This document shows positions 40,741-48,800 of a stretch of DNA of 64,000 nt, in pieces. The stretch spans positions 124,001 to 188,000 of the forward strand of contig UQGG01000004.1 in assembly GCA_900540475.1 (NCBI GenBank), in the 5' to 3' direction. The position numbers and the translations under genes were made by a program. The notes beneath the pieces were generated by a model. That model was not told the DNA's origin. It saw only the letters and a list, made by a program, of their open reading frames with translations, and searched no databases. The stretch comes from an uncultured Robinsoniella sp. (GTDB taxonomy: Bacteria; Bacillota; Clostridia; Lachnospirales; Lachnospiraceae). Position 1 is the first letter of the stretch. The number at the start of each line of letters is the position of its first letter.

Positions 40741-41739
40741 TTATGCCCCCTCTCCCACTGCATCTTTATATGTTTCTTCTGTCTTTTTATATTGGATCAG
40801 ATCTTTTCGCACACAGCGCACGTACCCGTTCCCGGATTTCTGGTAAGGGATTTCCCCTTTGCACTTTTCTCCGAAATATTCACATCGCGGACCGAATGGA
40901 CAGCCTGCCGGCATATCCTTTACATAAGGCTGGACTCCTTTTATAAACTGGAATCCGTTAGCGGGAATGGCACGCCAGAGCGCTTTTGAATAAGGATGCC
41001 GCAAGGTGTCTTCTCTGCGAAAATCCGCTGCAGGTGCATCTTCAATAGTCGTTCCGGCATAGAAAACCACAACCCGGTCTGCAACTTCCAGGGCAAGTTC
41101 CAGATCATGGGTAATGAGCAATACACCAGCCCCCTGGTCAGCCAGCTCCCGAAAATGTTCCATAGCCCGCTTCGCAACCGACAAGTGGAGTCCGGGCGTG
41201 GGTTCATCGGCGATTACAAGCTTTGGTGTCCCCATCAGGGCAGTGGAAATCAGTGTACGCCTGGTCATCCCGCCTGATAATTCAAATGGATACAGGCCGT
41301 CTATAGCCGGATCCAGGGAATAGCGTTTCAATATATCCGCTGTTTTCTTTTTCAGGGCTTTATCCCTCTTTCCTTTTCGGATCTGCGGCCCGATCTTCAT
41401 CAGGGGATCCAGATAAGAAGTGCTCTGTGGAACCAGAACAATTTCATTTCCCCTGAGCTTTTTCGTCCGCTCAGGAGTCAAAGCTTCCCCCTGGTATACC
41501 ATCTGGCCTTCCATATGGGCATTGTAAGGAAGAATGCCAAGTACTCCATGGGCGAGCAGACTTTTACCGGAACCGCTGGACCCTACCACTGCTACCATCT
41601 CCCCTTCCCGGATCCGGACATTTAAGTCCTTGATTACCGGAAGGTCTATTTGATGAAAACCTCTGTCATACTGCGTAAATGAAATAGAGAGGTTTCGAAT
41701 CTCCAATATTGTTTTTTTCGTTTCTTCCATATTTTTCAC
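40741..41739 (-). CDS. Peptide/nickel-type ABC transporter ATP-binding protein (DppD/NikD type)
   Basis: 332 residues with the C-terminal oligopeptide/nickel transporter extension, including PAGCPFGPRCEYFGEKCKGE and its conserved cysteines. Walker A VVGSSGSGKSLLAHG, Q-loop LVPQSTSYLDPL, signature FELSGGMTRRTLIS, Walker B LVIADEPTPGLH, switch LLITHDLELALE. The D-loop residue that is normally Asp (GLD/ALD) is His here. It forms a heterodimer with the short ATPase encoded downstream. The gene follows the permease genes in the order binding protein, B, C, D, F typical of Dpp/Nik systems. Confidence 0.92.
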   Translation of the reverse strand: MKNMEETKKTILEIRNLSISFTQYDRGFHQIDLPVIKDLNVRIREGEMVAVVGSSGSGKSLLAHGVLGILPYNAHMEGQMVYQGEALTPERTKKLRGNEIVLVPQSTSYLDPLMKIGPQIRKGKRDKALKKKTADILKRYSLDPAIDGLYPFELSGGMTRRTLISTALMGTPKLVIADEPTPGLHLSVAKRAMEHFRELADQGAGVLLITHDLELALEVADRVVVFYAGTTIEDAPAADFRREDTLRHPYSKALWRAIPANGFQFIKGVQPYVKDMPAGCPFGPRCEYFGEKCKGEIPYQKSGNGYVRCVRKDLIQYKKTEETYKDAVGEGA

Positions 41740-41768
41740 CCGCTTTAAAAGATTTCTTTTTGCTTTTT

Positions 41769-42620
41769 TTACTTCTGTGCACTTGCCGGATCTATTATTT
41801 TACGAAGGCTCTCTCCCGCCACATCAAACAGCACTACGGTTAAGACCAGCATAACTCCCGGAAACAGAGCAAGCCACCATTTTCCAGTTACCAGATACTT
41901 CATGCTTTCCGATAAAATTATTCCGATTGCAGGCTGTTCGTTTGACAGCCCAAACCCTAAAAATGTTATGCTTGATTCATGCAGGATTGCATGGGGGAAC
42001 AAAAGTATCAGTCCTACCAGAAATTGCGGTACCAGATGAGGAAGCATATGCTTCACTGCTATTTTAAATTTACTGTGTCCCAGCTTTTCCGCTATTTTGA
42101 TATACTGGCTCTCTTTTAACTGCATAACCTCCGCGCGGATTACCCTTGCCAGAGAAGTCCAGTGTGTCAGGGCTACCCCCACTATGACCCCGGTCAGGCC
42201 TTTTCCCAGCGCTACACAGATCAGAATAAGCAGCAGCATATGCGGAATTCCCATAATCAGATCAATAAACCAGGTAATTACTGCATCTACCTTTCTTCCA
42301 AGAGTTGCCGCCGCAACGCCAAGTACCAATGCAAAAAGTGCACTTACGGATGCAGCACAGACTCCAATGAGAATACTCATAGACAGCCCCTTAATTGTAC
42401 GGACAAACATATCCCTGCCAAGCCAGTCTGTTCCAAATAGATACTGAAAACCCGGCATCATATTTTTTCTGGAAAAATCCGTTTCCTGGGCTGCTTCCCC
42501 GCAAAAAATACCACCTACAGCCACTGCCAGAAGAAAGGTGACTGCTGCCACAAAAATGATCAGTGTCATTTTCCTCTGATTGATTCTCCTTTTATTTCCA
42601 TATGTCATTGCTGTCTCCAT
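41769..42620 (-). CDS. Peptide/nickel-type ABC transporter permease (DppC/NikC type)
   Basis: 283 residues. N-terminal membrane helix LIIFVAAVTFLLAVAVGGIF, then the extracytoplasmic QYLFGTDWLGRDMFVRTIKG typical of the DppC group, five more helices and the EAA loop ALTHWTSLARVIRAEVMQL. The ATG overlaps the preceding stop codon by 1 nt (TAATG), so translation is coupled to the partner permease. Confidence 0.93.
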   Translation of the reverse strand: METAMTYGNKRRINQRKMTLIIFVAAVTFLLAVAVGGIFCGEAAQETDFSRKNMMPGFQYLFGTDWLGRDMFVRTIKGLSMSILIGVCAASVSALFALVLGVAAATLGRKVDAVITWFIDLIMGIPHMLLLILICVALGKGLTGVIVGVALTHWTSLARVIRAEVMQLKESQYIKIAEKLGHSKFKIAVKHMLPHLVPQFLVGLILLFPHAILHESSITFLGFGLSNEQPAIGIILSESMKYLVTGKWWLALFPGVMLVLTVVLFDVAGESLRKIIDPASAQK

Positions 42621-43609
42621 TATTTTTGACCCCCTTTTCTGATTCTGGGATCAATCACTGTATACAGTACATTTGCTATAAAGTTCCCGCCAAACACAAA
42701 GATGGCACTGATTACCGCTATTCCCATCAGAAGCGGAACATCACTTCCAAGCCCCGCCGTAACAGCAGCCTGTCCAAGTCCCGGATAGGAAAATACCTGT
42801 TCTACCAGCACGGAACCTCCAAAGATTTCACTGATAGCTGCAAACTGAAGTGTAATTGCAGGCAGAATCACATTCCGGAATCCGTGGTGCAGAAAGATAC
42901 TGAAATTACTTTCCCCTCTGGCTCTTGCAAACATTACATAATCACTTTCACAGACATCGATCATTTTTTCCCTGGTATGCAGGGCAATATTGGAAATACC
43001 GGTAATACTTAACGTTACAGCCGGCAGAATTGCATGCTGGATCCTGTCCAGGAAGGTAACTCCGCTTGCTTCTACCCCGATAGGCACACTTAAGCCAATG
43101 GGCAGCACTTTCAGCCATACGCCAAATATCATCAGCAGTACCAGCGCCAGCCAGAAAGCAGGCGTACTGGCTACGATCAGTGAATATCCTTTGATTATTT
43201 TATCCACTGCCTTTCCTCTGTTCATGCCGGCAACAACGCCTAAAAAGAATCCCAGAACCCCGGAAATAACCCACGCCATAATCATCAGAAACAGCGAATT
43301 ACCCAGCTTCACCCCAATGACCTCGGCTACGCTCTGGCGGTATAAAAGAGAGGTTCCCATATCACCTCTTACAAAATCTTTTGCCCAGGAAAGGTACCTC
43401 TCTACCGGAGGCTGGCCAACACCCCAGTACTCCTGTAATTTTGCAATCTGTTCCTGGCTCATGCTTCCAAGTGCCGCCTGTCCTACGTTTGCCTGGAGAG
43501 GATCAATAGGTGAGGCGCTGATTAATGCAAATGCAACGATACTTACGGCGATCAGAAGCAAGATCATCCGTATCAAATTTTTACCTATAAATATACAATT
43601 CCCCTTCAA
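42620..43609 (-). CDS. Peptide/nickel-type ABC transporter permease (DppB/NikB type)
   Basis: 329 residues if it begins at TTG 43609, which has AAAGGA about 9 nt upstream and puts 14 residues before the first helix, as in NikB/DppB proteins. An open frame extends to GTG 43687, but those 26 codons encode the arms of a long perfect hairpin and are unlikely to be translated. Six helices begin at MILLLIAVSIVAFALIS. Group features are SPIDPLQANVG, GDMGTSLLYRQSV, the EAA-type loop ESDYVMFARARGESNFSIF, and FSYPGLGQAAVTAGLGSDVPLL. Confidence 0.9.
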   Translation of the reverse strand: MKGNCIFIGKNLIRMILLLIAVSIVAFALISASPIDPLQANVGQAALGSMSQEQIAKLQEYWGVGQPPVERYLSWAKDFVRGDMGTSLLYRQSVAEVIGVKLGNSLFLMIMAWVISGVLGFFLGVVAGMNRGKAVDKIIKGYSLIVASTPAFWLALVLLMIFGVWLKVLPIGLSVPIGVEASGVTFLDRIQHAILPAVTLSITGISNIALHTREKMIDVCESDYVMFARARGESNFSIFLHHGFRNVILPAITLQFAAISEIFGGSVLVEQVFSYPGLGQAAVTAGLGSDVPLLMGIAVISAIFVFGGNFIANVLYTVIDPRIRKGGQK

Positions 43610-43634
43610 CTCTTTAGTCCTTTCAAAATGCACC

Positions 43635-43684
43635 AAAGGTTGTCCTGCAGATCCGGTATTTCCGGATCTGCAGGGCAACCTTTT
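43635..43684. promoter_or_regulatory. Long intercistronic hairpin between binding-protein and permease genes
   Basis: AAAGGTTGTCCTGCAGATCC (from 43635, continuing GG) pairs with its complement ending at 43684 around a 5-nt loop: about 22 bp with one G-T-type mismatch. No T-run follows on the minus strand, so it is more likely an mRNA-stabilising or processing stem than a full terminator. Confidence 0.75.
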
Positions 43685-43694
43685 CACTGCTTAT

Positions 43695-43753
43695 TTTATT
43701 CCCGCGAGCAACGAACCAAACGGACACGCTGGCGCGTCCATTTGACTTGCTGG
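43695..43753. repeat. Dispersed palindromic element, copy 1
   Basis: Begins with a 26-nt block (43695-43720, core CCCGCGAGCAACGAACCAAA) that recurs at 55356-55381 with two differences. It is followed by a hairpin, CAAACGGACACGC paired with GCGCGTCCATTTG (43717-43744), and an outer AGCAA/TTGCT pairing. It lies between the binding-protein stop and the long hairpin. Confidence 0.6.
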
Positions 43754-43754
43754 A

Positions 43755-45458
43755 TTATTGCCAGCTCCACTGGTCAACGTTATTAACAATCGACCATCCA
43801 TGTCCATGAGGATGAATTTTCTGGTCCGCTACCGTTAAACCGTCTCTTACAAAGTAAAGATGATCCACATTACATAACCAGATCCATGGGATATCCCCTT
43901 CCTGGGTAATTCCGTCTGTTCCATCCCACTGTGCTTTCTGCCACAGTTCATAGGAATCTTCCAGATTGGATGCTTCTAAAGCTTCATCCATATATTTATC
44001 TACCTTTTCATTTGCATAAGGAGAATACTGTGCAAGTCCTGTATCCGGCATGGAATGATAGATATTGTAAAGTTCCATTGGTGTGTGGGCACCCCATCCC
44101 CATACAAGCGGGTCTGACTGCGCTCTGTCATAAGCCACATCCCAGCCTACACCTTCTGTGGTGATATCCATGCCCAATTCTTTCAGCTGGTTCTTCGTGT
44201 CTTCAGCCAAAGCCTGACGCACGGAGTCTCCGGTGCTGTACATTAAGGTAAATGCTGCGCGGACACCGTCTTTTTCACGGATTCCGTCACTGCTTTCTTT
44301 CCAGCCTGCGTCATCCAGAATCTTCTTTGCACCTTCCAGATCATATGTTACCTGGGCATCTGCATTATACCATGGCATTTTGTCGCACACGCTGTATGCA
44401 GGTGTTCCGTAACCATTTAACACATTCTGAATCATTTCATCACGGTCAATCCCGATATTAATTGCTTTTCTGACTGCAATATCTGATGTCACATCACTTC
44501 CGTAAGTGACACCGTCTTTTTCTTCCGGTTTTGTAGTTGGCAGGTTAAATCCTCTGTTATCCACACTTGCCACTGATAACAGGTTGTATCCGCCGATCTG
44601 CTGGTCAGCATAGGAAGCTGCCGTATGTGCCACATCGACCTGTCCTGCCTGAGCTGCCGCAAGCGCTGCTTCTTCTTCCATAAATAAAACCGTTACCTTT
44701 TTAATCTTGGGCGCTTCCCCATAGTAATCCGGATTTGCCTCAAAGATTACCTGCTGGCCTTTATCCCACTGCTTCATGATGTAGCGTCCGGATCCGATTG
44801 GATGCTGTCCGTAATTTTCATCATAAGCGTGTTCCGGAACAATACCTACAATTGCCATTGTGTAAGGCCAGATGGAAAATGGTTTTTCCATATGAAATTC
44901 CACGGTTGTATCGTCCACTGCTACCGCTTCTTTTAACATGGTAAAATCGTTCACGGAGCTTTTTTCTTTTACATTATTATAGGTAAATGCAACATCCTTC
45001 GCCGTAAGCTTTTCACCATCGGTAAACTTAACATCATCTCGGATTTTTACAGTCCAGGTCATTCCGTCTTCACTTGCTGAATAATCCGTAGCCAGATCCT
45101 TGTCAATCTTTAAGTCCGTAGTGGTAACCGTCAATGTACTCTGGATTAAAGGCTCATGTACGTGTTCCCCTGCTCCCCAGCCATACGCCGGGTCAAAGCC
45201 GGACTCCGGTTCCGATGTGGTTGGCATAGTCACCACAACCGAATCCTTACTGTCTGCCGTTGTCTCAGCTGCTTCCGATCCCTTTACAGTCTCAGCAGGC
45301 GCCTGAGTTTCATCTGCAGCCTTTGCTTCACTGGAGCTCTCTGTTTTTGAACTGGTCTGGGCATTGGTTTCATTTCCGCTGCCCGATGCACCGCATCCGG
45401 CGGTAAGCCCGATTACCATGCAGCATGTACATAAGATACTGACGATTCTTTTTTTCAT
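43755..45458 (-). CDS. Peptide/nickel-type ABC transporter substrate-binding lipoprotein
   Basis: 567 residues from ATG 45458. Lipoprotein signal KKRIVSILCTCCMVIGL with lipobox TAGC, then a Ser/Glu/Ala tether (about 25-75) and a family-5 solute-binding domain: YGWGAGEHVHEPLIQSTLTV, LATDYSASEDGMTWTVKIRD, VKFTDGEKLTAKDVAFTYNN, HPIGSGRYIMKQW, AINIGIDRDEMIQNVLNGYG. The C-terminus PHGHGWSIVNNVDQW is His-rich, which could mean metal (nickel or metallophore) rather than peptide binding; the sequence alone does not settle this. It has its own promoter and is the first gene of the importer operon. Confidence 0.92.
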   Translation of the reverse strand: MKKRIVSILCTCCMVIGLTAGCGASGSGNETNAQTSSKTESSSEAKAADETQAPAETVKGSEAAETTADSKDSVVVTMPTTSEPESGFDPAYGWGAGEHVHEPLIQSTLTVTTTDLKIDKDLATDYSASEDGMTWTVKIRDDVKFTDGEKLTAKDVAFTYNNVKEKSSVNDFTMLKEAVAVDDTTVEFHMEKPFSIWPYTMAIVGIVPEHAYDENYGQHPIGSGRYIMKQWDKGQQVIFEANPDYYGEAPKIKKVTVLFMEEEAALAAAQAGQVDVAHTAASYADQQIGGYNLLSVASVDNRGFNLPTTKPEEKDGVTYGSDVTSDIAVRKAINIGIDRDEMIQNVLNGYGTPAYSVCDKMPWYNADAQVTYDLEGAKKILDDAGWKESSDGIREKDGVRAAFTLMYSTGDSVRQALAEDTKNQLKELGMDITTEGVGWDVAYDRAQSDPLVWGWGAHTPMELYNIYHSMPDTGLAQYSPYANEKVDKYMDEALEASNLEDSYELWQKAQWDGTDGITQEGDIPWIWLCNVDHLYFVRDGLTVADQKIHPHGHGWSIVNNVDQWSWQ

Positions 45459-45560
45459 TTTTTCATTTCCTCCCGTTGTTATGTATAACACTTCTATCTT
45501 CCAGAATCGATCTGAAAAACAAATTACAAAAACTGATACTTTTTTACAATATGTATTGAG

Positions 45561-45589
45561 AGTATATCAGTAAAAAACTTCCTTCACAA
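45561..45589 (-). promoter_or_regulatory. Promoter of the peptide/nickel importer operon
   Basis: On the minus strand TTGTGA (complement of 45584-45589), a 17-nt spacer and TATACT (complement of 45561-45566) lie about 100 nt upstream of the ATG at 45458. Confidence 0.65.
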
Positions 45590-45841
45590 GCCCGTATGGG
45601 GGATATTTTTTTAACATTCACTATGCAATATACAAGCTATCATTTTTCGTGACTGAAATCGTGATGTTCAATACATTGCATCGTTTACAGCACTTTAATA
45701 ACGTATAATATAGATATCCAAAACAGTCATTTAAGGGAAGAAAATAGGTATAAATGCCGCAGCCAGAAAGGAGGTCCGCTGCATCCCGGGCGAAACTAAA
45801 AACAATATACAACAACAACGGAGTAAAGGAGTATGTGTGTT
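45590..45841 (+). promoter_or_regulatory. Upstream region and possible structured leader of the RHS toxin gene
   Basis: No gene is visible in these 252 bp. A TATAAT at 45704-45709 has only a TTTACA at 45684-45689, which is too close (14 nt) for a normal promoter. Nearer the gene, GCAGC and GCTGC (about 45764-45783) can pair around a loop that contains AGGAGG, and CCCGGG follows. A folded leader is possible, but no known RNA class is recognised. Confidence 0.35.
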
Positions 45842-48800
45842 ATGAAGAGAAAATTTAGAAGGTACTTAAGCTTTTTATTGTCTGCAGCAATTCTGACAAG
45901 TTCCATTAACGTACCGGTTGCTGCGGCACCTCAGCTGCAAACAGAGATCCGGTTATCTGATCCGGCAGAATCTAAAATGGATCAGGGCGCTCAAATGCAG
46001 AATAATCCAGAACAGAATGACCTGATGCAAAAAGATGAGTTACAGAAAGAAACTAATGTTCAGGTGGAAACAATATTTCCCGAGCAGCTCAGGACAGGTG
46101 AAATATACCATACAAAAATAGAATATTCCGGCGGTGAAGAGATTGCTTATATAAAAGCTTCCCTGAACGGAGACGATCTTACGGTGGATGAGGAAAATCA
46201 AATTACTTTTTCCCTGGCAGAAGAAGGACGGAATGTGTTGAATCTGAAATTCTTTGATCAGGATGGACGATATCTTGAGAAAGTATATTTTATGGAAGGA
46301 GTTCAGGAAAAAGTCCAGGAAGAACCCAAGCAAGAAGCCAAGGAAGGAATTCAGGAAGGACCCAAGCAAGAAGAAATGACGGAAGAGTTGTCAGAAGCAG
46401 CCGGTGGAAATTTAGAAAACCAACCAGAAAACAGTCTGGAAACAGAACCAGCTGATCGCGATTCTACGGATATGATATCCAGCACAGAAGAACAGGATAC
46501 CCAACCGGCGTCTGAAAAGGGTATCTCCTCCCGTAAAAACCGTGCAGCGGCAAAAGCGGCTTTTTCTGCTGCGGCAACGATAACTTCACCGTCTGTTGCA
46601 GAAGTGATAACCAAACCAACGGATATCAAAGGTACCGTAAGCGGCACGGGTATTACGCACTATACCCTGGAATACGCCATTGCAAATGATGCTTTTGATG
46701 TGTCCAAAAAAGAAGAAGAAAAGCAGTATTTTGAATTCGCCAGAGGAGAAAACCTCATTACCGGAGGTGTGCTTGGCACTTTAGATACCACCGCTCTGGT
46801 AAATGGTTTTTATAATATCCGTCTGACAGTCTATGGCGAAAATGAAGCGGATAAAAAGGTCAGTGAGATTTCCGTCTCTGTTGAGGGGGCAATCAAATAT
46901 GGGAATTTTTCAACGGAATTTCTGGATATGGATATTCCGGTGCACCATTTCCCCCTTACGGTAAAGCGGGGGTATGACAGCCGTAAAAAGCAGGTCAGCG
47001 GAGACTTTGGATATGGTTGGAGTCTGACCATGAACAGTGCGTCCTTAACCGAAAGCGGCATTCCCGGAAAGGGATGGCGGACGGTGAAGTCCGGTGGATT
47101 CCTGCCGACTTATACCTTAACGGAAGACTATAAACATGAAGTTGCCATTGACTGGGGAAATGGTAAAATTGAAAAGTTTTCCATGTGTCCGTCTCCGGCA
47201 AGGCAGCAGATCACGGATATTCAGTATATTACCAGCATCTCTTACCAGGCACAGGGCAAATCAAAATCTGTTCTTACGCCCATCGGAGAATCCAGGGATT
47301 TTATTCTGAATTACGGCAACATTTTATCCTATAGCGGCGAATACTATGCTCCCAGTAAATACCAGCTCACCAAACAGGACGGCACTATTTATATTTTTGA
47401 TAAGGCAAATGGGATTGAAGAAATCCGGGATAAAGCGGGCAACAAGATAACCTTTAAAAAAGATGGGGTCACCCATTCGGATGGGAAGACCATTGTATTT
47501 GAAAGGGATAATGCCGGAAGAATCACCCGTATTACAGGCCCCACCGGAAAGAGTCAGACATACACGTATGACGCCAAGGGCGATCTGGTGTCAGTCACCG
47601 ATACAGCCGGCAGGGTAACGGAATTTCAATATGACGGACAGCATTACCTGACCGAAATTATTGATCCAAGGGGAGTTCATGTATCCAGAAATGAATACGA
47701 TGAGAACGGCAAACTGACCGCAATGGTGGATGCCAATGGCAGCCGCGTGGAACTGCAGCATGATCTGAATGCCAGAATCGAAACCCTGACGGACCGCATG
47801 GGAAATACCACCGCATATGAATCTGACCAGCGGGGAAACATTGTAAAAATAACCGACGCGCTGGGGAATGTAATCCGAAATGCATACGATGCCTATGACA
47901 ACCTGACAGAAACTACGGATGCCATGGGTAATAAGACAACCTATACCATCGGTGATGACGGAAAGATCCTCTCTGTCAAAAACGCCCTGGGAATGGAAAT
48001 GAAAAATGCATACGATACGAAAGGGCAGCTGGCATCGGTCAGCGCATTTGGTACCCAGACCGGAACAATCAGTTATAATACCTATGGACAGTTAACCCAA
48101 ACAAAAGATCCCATGGGCTATGTGAAGAACTACAATTATGAAAGTGACGGAAAATTATCCGGTATTACGGATGATATTGGTACTTACCTGACATTTACCT
48201 ATGACGGTGCAGGCAATGTGCTTACCGCTGTAAATGGAAACGGAAGTACCAGCAGCTTCACCTATGACGAAGATGGAAACTGTTTAAGCCGCGCCATTAC
48301 CAAAACCAAAGAAGACGGTACCGTGGATACAATTACAGAGAACTATGAATATGATACCCTGAATCAGGTGACAAAGATCATCTACTCTGATGGAACCTTC
48401 ACAAGCCTGGAATACAATCCCATTGGGGACATCGCCGCATCCGTGGATGCCAATGGAAGAAGGACTTCCTATGAGTACGATGTCTTTGGCAAGCTGACAA
48501 AAATCACTTATTTTGACCATACCTTTGAGCTGTTTGAATATGATCAGGAACACCGCAATACCAAGGCTACAAACCGCTCAGGGCAGACCTTTGCCATGAA
48601 TTATGATTCGGTGGGGAATCTGATTTACAAAACTTATCCAAACGGTTTAAAAGAGGAATATGTATACGATGCAAAATATAGATTAACCGCTGTTACCGAT
48701 GTACTTGGGGGAACCACCCTATTTACTTATGATGTCATAGACCGCAATACTGCGGCTACGGATGCCCTGGGAAACAAAACAGAATATTCCTATAATGCCA

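Noticed and set aside
43610..43687. 26 extra N-terminal codons on the DppB-type permease from GTG 43687
   Set aside because: This stretch encodes a long near-perfect hairpin and precedes a better-placed TTG start; such a tail is unusual for the family.
45760..45800. Cyclic-di-GMP-type riboswitch ahead of the RHS gene
   Set aside because: Only a short GCAGC/GCTGC pairing is visible; the conserved internal motifs of the class are absent.
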